This document shows, piece after piece, positions 56,664 to 64,000 of a DNA stretch of 64,000 nucleotides. Where the stretch lies: assembly GCF_002285265.1 (NCBI RefSeq), contig NZ_NSJB01000001.1:930001-994000 (forward strand), given 5' to 3'. The notes beneath the pieces were generated by a model. That model saw only the letters and a program-made list of their open reading frames with translations. It was not told the origin of the DNA and ran no database searches. Origin of the DNA: Vandammella animalimorsus. GTDB lineage: Bacteria > Pseudomonadota > Gammaproteobacteria > Burkholderiales > Burkholderiaceae_C. How positions within the stretch are numbered: the first letter of the stretch is position 1; the number at the start of each line of letters is the position of its first letter. A program made the position numbers and the translations under genes.

Positions 56664-57629
56664 ATGAGCACCAGTTCCACCAGCCTCCATCCCATGCTCA
56701 ACGTTGCCATCAAGGCAGCGCGCGCGGCCGGCAGCGTCATCAACCGCGCCGCGCTGGATGTGGAGGCCGTGCGCGTTTCCCAGAAGCAGATCAATGACTT
56801 CGTCACCGAGGTCGATACCGCCGCCGAAGAGGCCATCGTGCAAACCCTGCTGGGCGCCTACCCCAGGCACGGCATCCTGGCCGAGGAAAGCGGCCAACGG
56901 CACGGCAACCCCGACGCCGAGCACGTCTGGATCATCGACCCGCTGGACGGCACGACCAATTTCATCCACGGCTTTCCGGTCTATTGCGTCAGCATTGCGC
57001 TGTCCGTCAAGGGCCGCATCGAGCAGGCCGTGGTCTATGACCCCAGCCGCAACGACCTGTTCACCGCCACGCTGGGGCGCGGCGCCTTCCTCAACGACCG
57101 CCGCATCCGCGTGAGCAAGCGCACGCAGCTGCACGACTGCCTGATCTGCACCGGCTTTCCGTTCCGCAAGGGCGACGACTGGGCCCAGTACCTGCAGATC
57201 TTCACCGAGCTGACGCAAAAAACCGCCGGCCTGCGCCGCCCCGGCGCTGCGGCGCTGGATCTGGCCTATGTGGCCGCAGGCTTCAGCGACGGCTTTTTCG
57301 AAACCGGCCTGAACATCTGGGACGTGGCCGCCGGCAGCCTGCTGGTGACCGAGGCCGGGGGCCTGGTGGGCAATTTCACCGGCGAGGCCAACTTCCTTGA
57401 GCAGCGCGAATGCATGGCCGCCGCGCCGCGCGTCTATGGGCAACTGGTGCCCATCCTGGGCAAGTACAGCCGCTTTGCCGGCGCCCAGGCCAAGCAGGAA
57501 GTGGCCACGCGCTCGCGCGCGCTGCGCCAGGTGCTGGGCCTGCCGGCCATGCCCGAGCCCGCCGACCAGGCCGCGCCAGCGGCCAGCGAAGAAGGCGCTG
57601 GCCAGCCAGGCGAAGGCCCAGCGGCATGA
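56664..57629 (+). CDS. suhB: Inositol-1-monophosphatase family protein SuhB
   Basis: A 321-residue Mg-dependent phosphatase fold. In E. coli SuhB also binds RNA polymerase with NusA in rRNA antitermination. The metal motifs are [24 protein letters not shown] and [18 protein letters not shown]. The start [20 protein letters not shown] (ATG 56664) follows homologues; a second ATG is at 56694. The C-terminus has about 50 extra residues, Ala/Pro/Glu-rich at the end. It is followed by the DUF349 gene after 152 bp. Confidence 0.93.
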   Translation: MSTSSTSLHPMLNVAIKAARAAGSVINRAALDVEAVRVSQKQINDFVTEVDTAAEEAIVQTLLGAYPRHGILAEESGQRHGNPDAEHVWIIDPLDGTTNFIHGFPVYCVSIALSVKGRIEQAVVYDPSRNDLFTATLGRGAFLNDRRIRVSKRTQLHDCLICTGFPFRKGDDWAQYLQIFTELTQKTAGLRRPGAAALDLAYVAAGFSDGFFETGLNIWDVAAGSLLVTEAGGLVGNFTGEANFLEQRECMAAAPRVYGQLVPILGKYSRFAGAQAKQEVATRSRALRQVLGLPAMPEPADQAAPAASEEGAGQPGEGPAA

Positions 57630-57781
57630 GTGCCCTGCCCGCCGCCTGGGCCGTGGCCGGGCGCGCAGGCTGAGCCCCGCGCGGCCCACACACCGCCGGC
57701 CCTCGCCGTGCGGGCTGCGCCGCTTTCAGCGGCAACGCCCCCCTGCGATGGCCCTTGTTTGCTTGACTGGATGAAAAGGCC

Positions 57782-60616
57782 ATGGCCCTGTTTCCTTTCT
57801 TCTCGCGCAACAAAAACGCTCCGACGCCTGCAGCGCCGCCCGCCCAGGCCAAGGCCCCTGCCAGCGCCCCGGTTGCAGAGCCCCACCCGCTCGACACCGT
57901 GACGGGCGGCATTTTTTCCGCGGAGAATTCCGCCCAGCGCCAAGAGCGCGTGGCCCAGTGGCTGCAAAGCCAGCCAGACGCTGCGCTGCTGCAACAAGTC
58001 TATAAAGCCCTCAGCGCCCGCGACCAGGGCGCTGCCAAACCCATTCGCCAACGTATGAACGACATCCGCCAATCCCAACACCAGGAAGAAGCCAGCCAGG
58101 ACTGGGCCGCCAAAGCCGAAAAAATCCTCGGCGCCGGCACCTTCCGCATTGCCGACGGCATGGCCTGGCTGCGCGATGCCGCCAAGGCCGGCGCGCCGCT
58201 GTCCAAGGAGCCCCTGGCCGAGCTGCGCAGCCGCATTGCCGAGCGCGTCAAGGCCCTGGAAGACCTGCAGCACAAGGCCATGGTGCAGAAAGAGGCCGCC
58301 GTGCTGCTGGCCCAGCGCATCGACGTGCTCTCGACCAAGCCCTGGCAGCACGCCAGCGAGGCCGAGGCCACGCTGGCCCAGGACGTGCAGAAGTGGCACG
58401 CCACCGCGCAAGAGCTCAGCCAGGCCGAGCTGTGGGGCAGTGTCGAGCCGCGCCACAGCAACGCCATCGACAGCTCGCGCGTGCAGCTGCAGCAGGTCTT
58501 CGAAGCCTTTGGCGCCGCGCTGGCGCAGGCCCGCCAAGCCGCCGAAGACCCCCAGGCGCCGCTGCCGCAGGTGCAGGTCTGGGCCGATGAACTGCGCACC
58601 CTGCACGGCGGCCAGGCCGCGGCCAGCGCCGGCCAGGCCGCCGCGCCGCTCTCGCCCGAGCAACAGGCCAAAATCAGCGCCGCCCTCAAGGCCCTGGAGC
58701 AAACCGTGCGGCAAGGTCAGGCCAAGCAAAGCAGCCAGGCCGCTGCCGCATTGCGCGAGAGCCTCAAGGAGCTGCACGGCAGCGTGGACGCCGAGCTGGA
58801 GCGGCGCATCAACCGCGCCCTGATCGACGCCGGCGATTTGCAAGGCTGGCAGCGCTGGGGCGCCAACCAGGTGCGCGAGGAGTTGATTGCCCGCGCCGAG
58901 CAACTCATGGATGCCCAGGGCAAGCCCCAGGCCAGCGGCAAGGCCCTGCAGGCCCAGGTGCGCGAGCTGCACGAGCAATGGCGCCAGGTCGACCGCTCCA
59001 GCCCGCCCAACGGCCACCTGTGGAAGCGCTTTGACGAAGCCATGGGCAAGGCCCGCGCCGTCGTGGACGAATGGCTCAGCAAGGTCAAGGCCGAAAGCCA
59101 GGCCCACAAGGCCCAGCGCCAGGCCATCATCGACGAGCTGCGCGCCTTCGCCGGCGGCCCCGAGCAGGCCAGCGCCGACCTCAAGGCCCTGAACCGCCAA
59201 CTGCGGCAATTTGCCGAGCGCTGGCGCAACGCCGGCCACGTCAGCGACAAGATCTTCACCCAGCTGCAAACCCAGTGGAAAGAGGCCTACGACGCCGCCA
59301 GCGCCCCGCTGGAGCAGGCCCGCAAGCGCAGCGCCGAGCTGCGCCGCAGCCTGATCGAACAGGCCCAGACCCTGGCCGAACGCCAGCCGCTGGACATCCG
59401 CGCCATCAAGGAGCTGCAACAGCGCTGGCAGACCGAAGCCCAGAGCGTGCCGCTGGAGCGCAGGCTCGAGCTCAAGCTCTGGGACGCCTTCCGCCAGCCG
59501 CTCGATGCCGCCTTCAGCCGCAAGAGCGCGCAGCGCCACCAGGCCCAGGCGGCCGCATCGGCCCACGACCAGGCCGTGCTGCAAGCCGCCCAGACCCTGG
59601 AGCAGGCCGTGGCCAGCGGCGACGCCCAAAGCATCCGCGATGCCATGCAGGCCCTGCAGGGCGCCGTGCGCAGCGCCCCGGCAGACGCCACCCCGACGAC
59701 AGCCACCCCCGAAGCCACAGAAGGCAGCGCGCCAGCGGCCGCCGCGCCCGGCCATGAGGCCGCCGCCAATGCGCCCACAGCCACCAGCGCCCAAGCCCAG
59801 CCGGCCCCAGCCGCCGCGCCCGAGGCGGCTGCCGCCGACGGGGCAGAACCTGCCGCGCCGGCCGAGGACGGCGCGCCAGCAGCGGCCAGCGACGATGCTG
59901 CTGCCGAACCCACTACCCCTGCCGCATCCGCTGCCCCCGCTGCGGCACCGGCCAGGCCCGTCATCGCCGTGCGCGGCGACGACCGCCCAGGCGCCCAGCC
60001 CGCCAGTGGCGCACACTCCGCTGCGCGCAGCGCAAGGCCCGGCGCACGCCCCGATGCCCGCCGCGAACGCCATGAGCGCAACGACCGTAGCGAGCGCCAT
60101 GAGCGCCATGAGCGCCATGAGCGCCGCGAACGGCCGGCGGCCGCGCCGCGCCTGGGCGATGCCGCCTTCCGCGCCCAGCGTCAGGCCATGGACAACGCCC
60201 AGGCCGCGCTGCGCAAGCTGGCCGCGCAAGCCCATGGCGAAACCCTGACACAACTGCTGCAGGCCTGGAGCCAGCGCGACGCCCAGGCCGTGCCGGCGCA
60301 CGCCCAGCTGGGCAAGCACCTGCCGGCCAGCCAATACAACGAGTGGAAGCAGCAAATCGGCCAGGCCGTCAGCGCCAGCTCCGAAGCCCAGGCCCAGGCC
60401 CTGCTGCGCCTGGAAGTGGCCGCCGACGTGCCCACGCCGGCCGAACACCTGAGCGAGCGCCGCGCGCTGCAGTTGCAGCTGCTCACCCAGCGCCATGCCG
60501 CCGGCCCCGAGCAAACCTGGGCCGAGGATGTGCGCAACGTCCTGGCCGGCGCCGCCGACGCACACAGCAGCAAGCGGCTGCAGGCTGCGCTGAAGGTCTT
60601 GCTCAAGCGCAGCTGA
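57782..60616 (+). CDS. DUF349-domain protein
   Basis: A 944-residue, mostly alpha-helical, alanine- and glutamine-rich cytoplasmic protein. Several DUF349 repeats (for example LHEQWRQVDRSSPPNGHLWK, and FAERWRNAGHVSDKIFTQLQ) lie at about residues 390-600. A low-complexity Ala/Pro linker (about 630-750) and a charged tract with repeated RHE (from 9-bp DNA repeats near 60092-60127) precede a final helical domain. No enzyme motif is visible and the role is unknown. Codon bias leaves a 1069-codon open frame on the opposite strand, which is not a gene. Closed by the terminator at 60646. Confidence 0.88.
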   Translation: MALFPFFSRNKNAPTPAAPPAQAKAPASAPVAEPHPLDTVTGGIFSAENSAQRQERVAQWLQSQPDAALLQQVYKALSARDQGAAKPIRQRMNDIRQSQHQEEASQDWAAKAEKILGAGTFRIADGMAWLRDAAKAGAPLSKEPLAELRSRIAERVKALEDLQHKAMVQKEAAVLLAQRIDVLSTKPWQHASEAEATLAQDVQKWHATAQELSQAELWGSVEPRHSNAIDSSRVQLQQVFEAFGAALAQARQAAEDPQAPLPQVQVWADELRTLHGGQAAASAGQAAAPLSPEQQAKISAALKALEQTVRQGQAKQSSQAAAALRESLKELHGSVDAELERRINRALIDAGDLQGWQRWGANQVREELIARAEQLMDAQGKPQASGKALQAQVRELHEQWRQVDRSSPPNGHLWKRFDEAMGKARAVVDEWLSKVKAESQAHKAQRQAIIDELRAFAGGPEQASADLKALNRQLRQFAERWRNAGHVSDKIFTQLQTQWKEAYDAASAPLEQARKRSAELRRSLIEQAQTLAERQPLDIRAIKELQQRWQTEAQSVPLERRLELKLWDAFRQPLDAAFSRKSAQRHQAQAAASAHDQAVLQAAQTLEQAVASGDAQSIRDAMQALQGAVRSAPADATPTTATPEATEGSAPAAAAPGHEAAANAPTATSAQAQPAPAAAPEAAAADGAEPAAPAEDGAPAAASDDAAAEPTTPAASAAPAAAPARPVIAVRGDDRPGAQPASGAHSAARSARPGARPDARRERHERNDRSERHERHERHERRERPAAAPRLGDAAFRAQRQAMDNAQAALRKLAAQAHGETLTQLLQAWSQRDAQAVPAHAQLGKHLPASQYNEWKQQIGQAVSASSEAQAQALLRLEVAADVPTPAEHLSERRALQLQLLTQRHAAGPEQTWAEDVRNVLAGAADAHSSKRLQAALKVLLKRS

Positions 60617-60645
60617 CGCCCAGCGCCCCACGCGCCCGCCCATGC

Positions 60646-60685
60646 AAAAAGCCCCGCAGACTACGGTCTGACGGGGCTTTGTCTT
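60646..60685. terminator. Bidirectional terminator between the DUF349 gene and erpA
   Basis: GCCCCG-c-AGAC pairs with GTCT-ga-CGGGGC. Five A/T flank the minus-strand exit as TTTTT, and the plus-strand exit reads TTTGTCTTG. It serves two convergent genes. Confidence 0.85.
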
Positions 60686-60787
60686 GGGGCCTTGCCTTTG
60701 TCGGCTTGTCGGCAGCGCTCAGTATCTGCTGGGGTTTGTCTTCACGCGGGGGCTGGGGCGCGCGCAAGCGCCCTGCACTTCAAATGC

Positions 60788-61165
60788 TCACACCGAGAAG
60801 CTTGAGCCACAGCCACAGGTGGTGGTGGCATTGGGGTTCTTGATGACGAACTGCGCCCCTTGCAGGTCTTCCTTGTAGTCGATCTCCGCGCCCAACAGGT
60901 ATTGGTAGCTCATGGCGTCGATCAGCAGCGAGACGCCATTCTTGGTCATGGTCGTGTCGTCCTCATTGGTGATCTCGTCGAAGGTGAAGCCGTACTGAAA
61001 GCCCGAGCAGCCGCCGCCCTGGACGAAAACCCGCAGCTTCAGATCCGGGTTGCCCTCTTCGGCAATCAGGTCGGCCACCTTGGCGGCGGCGGCGTCCGTG
61101 AAGTGGATCGGGGCGGGCATGGACGTGGCCTCAGGGCTGGTGGTGTTTTCAACGGCGGTATTCAT
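60788..61165 (-). CDS. erpA: A-type iron-sulfur carrier ErpA
   Basis: A 125-residue carrier that delivers [4Fe-4S] or [2Fe-2S] clusters to enzymes such as IspG. The three cluster cysteines are in [12 protein letters not shown] and the C-terminal CGCGSSFSV. It is preceded by GGAG eight nt before ATG 61165. The first 20 residues form a short Ser/Thr/Pro-rich lead. The frame open to 61504 runs back into the bactofilin gene and is not used. Confidence 0.96.
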   Translation of the reverse strand: MNTAVENTTSPEATSMPAPIHFTDAAAAKVADLIAEEGNPDLKLRVFVQGGGCSGFQYGFTFDEITNEDDTTMTKNGVSLLIDAMSYQYLLGAEIDYKEDLQGAQFVIKNPNATTTCGCGSSFSV

Positions 61166-61220
61166 CGTATTTCTCCGGTCGATGGCAAATGCAAAATGGT
61201 TGGCGGCGCAGGCGGCGATG

Positions 61221-61856
61221 CTAGGCCAATTTGGATGGCTGCGCTGCCGGGCTGGTCTTTGTGGCGGCGGCATTGCGGCGCGCGGCGTCGAGCGCATCCA
61301 GCGCCTGCAATGGATTGTCTTGCGCCGCCAGGGGCGGCACGGCAGGGGCGCGCTGCGGCTGCGGCTGCGGCTGCGGCTGCGGCTGCGGCTGCGGCTGCGA
61401 TTGTGACTGCGGTTGAGGGCCGCGGGCCGCGGCAGGCTCGGGCACGCCAGGCGGCGCAGCCTGTGCGGCCGGGCCGCGCTCCTCGGCAGCCGCAGGCGGC
61501 ACAATGGGCTGCATGCGCCCGGAGATCAAGGCGCCCTGGTGCATCTCAAGCTGCCGGTAGCTGACATCGCCATTGACGCGCGCCTTGGGCTGCAAGTCCA
61601 GCATCAGCGCGGCATGCAGCGGGCCTTCGACCACGCCATTGACGATGATGGTGTCGGCCTGGATGCCGCCGCTGACCCGCCCGTGCTCGGAGACGAACAC
61701 CAGCGTGCCTTTCTTGGACTTGGCCTCATCGCCCGAGAGTGTGCCCTCGACCGTGCCATCGATGCGGATGCCATCGGCAAAGGTGATGTCGCCGTGCACG
61801 TGGCAGCCTTGGGCGATCAGGCTGCGGATAGGGGGTTGCTTGCTTTTGGAAAACAT
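61221..61856 (-). CDS. Bactofilin (polymer-forming cytoskeletal protein)
   Basis: A 211-residue bactofilin. Residues 12-115 form the beta-helical domain that assembles into filaments without nucleotide ([40 protein letters not shown] and [18 protein letters not shown]). The tail is Pro/Gln/Ala-rich and contains a (PQ)-type run from a 6-bp DNA repeat. Bactofilins guide local wall synthesis, cell shape or organelle placement in other bacteria; the role here is unknown. Upstream on the same strand is the coiled-coil membrane protein, downstream erpA. Confidence 0.93.
   Translation of the reverse strand: MFSKSKQPPIRSLIAQGCHVHGDITFADGIRIDGTVEGTLSGDEAKSKKGTLVFVSEHGRVSGGIQADTIIVNGVVEGPLHAALMLDLQPKARVNGDVSYRQLEMHQGALISGRMQPIVPPAAAEERGPAAQAAPPGVPEPAAARGPQPQSQSQPQPQPQPQPQPQPQRAPAVPPLAAQDNPLQALDALDAARRNAAATKTSPAAQPSKLA
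61357..61398. repeat. Hexanucleotide repeat in the bactofilin gene
   Basis: Seven perfect copies of GGCTGC (61357-61398) encode alternating Pro-Gln in the bactofilin tail, with degenerate copies beyond each end. Length changes stay in frame, so slippage would alter tail length rather than switch the gene off. Confidence 0.9.
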
Positions 61857-62008
61857 CGTTGGCTTTCAGGCAAAAGAGAAGGCGCTGCAGGGCGGGCCAT
61901 CACGGCATGGCCCCAAAAGCCGCAAGGGTACTACGGAACCCCGGGCGCCAGCGAGCCCCCGGCCATGCACCGGCAGCGCGCGCTCAGCCTGCCGTGCAGG
62001 CCCGCAAC

Positions 62009-62851
62009 TCAAGGCCCAGCCGCCGGCGACTTCACGGCCTGGCCCCGGGCCAAGCGCACCGTTTGCCGCGCGCGCTCCTGCCCGCCCTCGCGCACGATGG
62101 CGGTGATGCTGCGCACTTTCACGTCTGCGGGCACTTGCCAGTGCCCTTCCAGGCGCTGGTAGCGGCCAAACTGCAGCGCCTGCTGGCGCTGCGCGGGCGG
62201 CAGCCCCCAGGGCTTGCCGCCTTGCTGTGCGTCGATCTGCCAGTGCAGCTGGCCATTGAATGGCGCTGCGTCGCGGCGCGGCTGCATCAGCAGGATCTGC
62301 CAGTGCAGCTGCTGGCCATCGCCGCTGCGTTGCGCCTCCAGGCTGCGGATGCTCAGGGCCCCGCCTTCACCGGCGGGCAGCAGGTTTTCGTAAAAGCCCA
62401 GGTCATCGCGCAGGCGCTGGTTTTCGGCCTGCAGCTGCTCGATGTGCTGCTGCAGCTGGGCGATGGTGGCCGCATGCGCCAGGCGCAGCGCATCGGGCAG
62501 GGGCTGCTGGCCGGCGTCGTCTTCAGTTTCAGTCTCGGTCGGCGGCCGCGCCTTGCCATCGCCCTGCTGCGCGGCCACCGCCGGGCCCATGGCGGCCTGT
62601 GTGGCCTGGGCCTGGTTTTGCAACTGGCGCTGCAGCGCCAGCATGTCCTGGCGCAGGCGCTGCAATTGCTGCTGCGCCACGGCCTGCTCGCGCCAGCGCG
62701 CCAGCAGCTCCTGGCCCCAGCGCAGCCCGCCATAGAGCAGCACCAGCAAGGCCGCCAGCAGCAGCAGGCGCAAGGGCCAGGGCAGCAGTCTGCGCGGCGT
62801 CAGGCGGCGGCTGGCGGCTGGAATGCGGCGGGGAAATGGGCGCAGGCGCAT
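62009..62851 (-). CDS. Membrane-anchored coiled-coil protein of unknown function (DUF6776-like)
   Basis: A 280-residue protein. A very basic start (MRLRPFPRRIPAASRRLTPRR-type) leads to one membrane helix at about 25-43, followed by a coiled coil with a heptad-rich run (LQRLRQDMLALQRQLQNQ, later LQQHIEQLQAENQRLRDDLG) and a C-terminal beta-rich domain (LHWQILLMQPRRDAAPF and YQRLEGHWQVPADVKV). The topology would place the bulk in the periplasm. It is encoded just upstream of the bactofilin gene, an arrangement I recall from relatives, so it may be the membrane partner of the filament. No enzyme motif. Confidence 0.8.
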   Translation of the reverse strand: MRLRPFPRRIPAASRRLTPRRLLPWPLRLLLLAALLVLLYGGLRWGQELLARWREQAVAQQQLQRLRQDMLALQRQLQNQAQATQAAMGPAVAAQQGDGKARPPTETETEDDAGQQPLPDALRLAHAATIAQLQQHIEQLQAENQRLRDDLGFYENLLPAGEGGALSIRSLEAQRSGDGQQLHWQILLMQPRRDAAPFNGQLHWQIDAQQGGKPWGLPPAQRQQALQFGRYQRLEGHWQVPADVKVRSITAIVREGGQERARQTVRLARGQAVKSPAAGP

Positions 62852-62945
62852 GTGGTGTAAGTGGCTAAGCGGCGCCGCTGCGCAGCACTGGCTTGCCAGT
62901 GTGCCGTGTGCGGCAGGCAGCGCGGCACTGCCAGTCAGGGCCTGT

Positions 62946-63093
62946 TCAATGGCTCAGGGCCAAGCCCTGCTGGGTCATGCGCAAGGCGTCGGGGTCGATG
63001 CCCACGCTGCGCAGATTGAGCAGTTGCGCGATGAACTCGGCAGTCACCTGGTCGCTGCCGACCTGAGAGAAGCTGTATTGATAGGCCAGGCAT
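62946..63093 (-). pseudogene. Small ORF with disrupted or atypical start
   Basis: The minus strand encodes 47 protein-like residues (LAYQYSFSQVGSDQVTAEFI and 27 more, ending GLALSH) from a CTG at 63089 to a TGA at 62946. No ATG, GTG or TTG lies in that frame upstream before a TAG. A well-placed GAGGAG and ATG (63093) exist one base out of frame, so removing the single base at 63090 would give MLAYQYSFS. Either a one-base insertion broke the gene, the read is wrong at that base, or CTG is the start. It has no recognised family. It lies between an acyl-CoA ligase gene and a coiled-coil gene. Confidence 0.5.
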
Positions 63094-63197
63094 GACGAGC
63101 TCTCCTCAAAAAGTGGGCAAGGGGGATGCGAGCGCCGCCACTATGCCAGCAGCGCGCGGGGGCTTGCAACACCCCCCGGGCGCGCCGGCGCGGCGCA

Positions 63198-64000
63198 TCA
63201 GGCCACTTGGCTCGCCTGGCCCGCCTGGCTCAGCTCCTGCTCTTGCAGCACGCGCCACATCACCTTGCCGCTGCCGCTCTTGGGCAGGGCCGGCACGAAC
63301 TCGATCAGACGCGGCACTTTGTAAACCGCCATGTTGTCGCGGCACCAGGCCAGGATGTCCTCGGCCGAAGTTTGCGCGTGATCGGGGCGCAGCACGACCA
63401 CGGCCTTGACGGTCTCGCCCCGATAGTCGTCGCGCGCGGCGATGATGCAGGCTTCCTGAATGGCCGGGTGGCGGTACATCAGCGACTCGACCTCCGCCGG
63501 CCAGACCTTGAAGCCCGAGGCGTTGATCATGCGCTTGAGGCGGTCGGTGAGGAAGAAATAGCCTTCCTCATCCACATGGCCCAGGTCGCCGGTGCGGAAA
63601 AAGCGCTGCCCGTCGAGGGTGACAAAGGCCTGCTGCGTGGCCTCGGGCTGCTGCCAGTAGCCTTCGAACACCTGCGGCCCGCTGACCAGGATCTCGCCCT
63701 GCTCGCCCGGCGGCTGGGTTTGCAGCGTATCGGGGTCCACCACACGCGCTTGCACGCCGATGAAGGGGATGCCCAGGCACTGCAGCTTGGGGGTTTCCAT
63801 CGGGTTGCTGTGCGAGGGTGCGGCTGTCTCGGTCAGGCCATAGCCTTCGATGTAGCGCAGCCCGAACTGCTCGTACAGCCGCTGGGCCACGGCCTGCGGC
63901 ATGGCCGCGCCGCCGCCGCCGATGTGCTCCAGGCTGCTGAGGTCGAACTGGGCAAAGTTGGGGCTGGCCATCAGGTCGATCACCATGGTGGGGATGTTGG
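63198..64000 (-). CDS. Long-chain fatty acid-CoA ligase, C-terminal part (cut by window edge)
   Basis: At least 266 residues of an AMP-forming acyl-CoA synthetase, open at base 64000. Seen are LRYIEGYGLTETAAPSHSNP (motif with GYGLTE), GEQGEILVSGPQVFEGYW, FRTGDLGHVDEEGYFFLTDR (hinge Asp then LKR) and GFKVWPAEVESLM. The C-terminal lysine motif SGSGKVMWRVL carries the catalytic lysine. It activates a fatty acid with ATP and CoA; the substrate cannot be told without the N-terminus. It ends SQAGQASQVA. Confidence 0.93.
   Translation of the reverse strand, partial: NIPTMVIDLMASPNFAQFDLSSLEHIGGGGAAMPQAVAQRLYEQFGLRYIEGYGLTETAAPSHSNPMETPKLQCLGIPFIGVQARVVDPDTLQTQPPGEQGEILVSGPQVFEGYWQQPEATQQAFVTLDGQRFFRTGDLGHVDEEGYFFLTDRLKRMINASGFKVWPAEVESLMYRHPAIQEACIIAARDDYRGETVKAVVVLRPDHAQTSAEDILAWCRDNMAVYKVPRLIEFVPALPKSGSGKVMWRVLQEQELSQAGQASQVA

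Noticed and set aside
57434-60643. 1069-codon open frame opposite the DUF349 gene
   Set aside because: The reverse frame is rich in Gly, Leu, Ala and His and arises from the GC-rich third positions of the real gene, which has recognised domains, a terminator and normal composition.

Overview
The window is about 64 kb of GC-rich, densely packed bacterial chromosome. Gene content and order point to a betaproteobacterium of the order Burkholderiales, most likely family Comamonadaceae: rimP-nusA-infB-rbfA-truB followed closely by typA, a glyA-nrdR pair, pilMNOPQ divergent from the PBP1A gene, a bactofilin gene beside the A-type Fe-S carrier gene erpA, and a Bug/TctC-type binding protein. That placement rests on recognising protein families and gene order; no search was run. 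Almost everything is chromosomal core. No insertion sequence, integrase, prophage or CRISPR array was seen.

Layout. 1-969 is the 5' part of a cas3 gene (HD nuclease plus the start of the helicase) that runs off the left edge, so a type I CRISPR-Cas locus probably lies just outside. 1066-10656 (minus strand) is the translation operon rimP-nusA-infB-rbfA-truB and then typA, with two accessory genes between truB and typA: a cold-shock/Excalibur membrane protein and a macro-domain protein. Its roughly 350-nt leader carries an intrinsic terminator right after the promoter and may be an attenuator. 11125-12800 holds an exported protein of unknown function, a 12-bp tandem repeat, tRNA-Leu(UAA) and a MaoC hydratase gene.

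12885-14610 is the most notable part: a retron-like unit. A gene for a 502-residue reverse transcriptase with retron-type motifs is preceded by a 171-nt segment with the layout of a retron msr-msd RNA: terminal inverted repeats, two short hairpins, then one long hairpin. Neither the gene nor the RNA is obvious from standard ORF calling, because the longest reading frame runs through the RNA.

14750-24392 carries a rhodanese, parC, a lone class Ib ribonucleotide reductase small subunit (nrdF), dprA, a LysR regulator, prmB, dapE and an Acg-like nitroreductase. 24482-35437 is rich in type IV pilus genes: pilU, then, after a methyltransferase gene and waaA, a large surface lipoprotein gene and pilQPONM. 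35771-43911 (plus strand) has mrcA, an orphan tctC, a PIN-PhoH protein and oligopeptidase A. 43939-50469 has nrdR, glyA, a lytic transglycosylase, mnmC and rpsT. 50516-54408 is a Fur-box-preceded siderophore ABC importer. 54813-64000 holds SWIB, cutA, trmJ, suhB, a DUF349 protein, erpA, a bactofilin, a coiled-coil membrane protein, a small broken ORF and the C-terminal part of an acyl-CoA ligase cut by the right edge.

How the genes fit together. The left half is dominated by translation (initiation factor 2, ribosome maturation, tRNA modification) and DNA topology and uptake. The middle builds the type IV pilus secretin and alignment complex and, divergently, the cell wall. nrdR and nrdF in one window tie deoxynucleotide supply to its repressor. 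The siderophore importer and erpA belong to iron metabolism. The retron and the cas3 edge are the candidate defence components.
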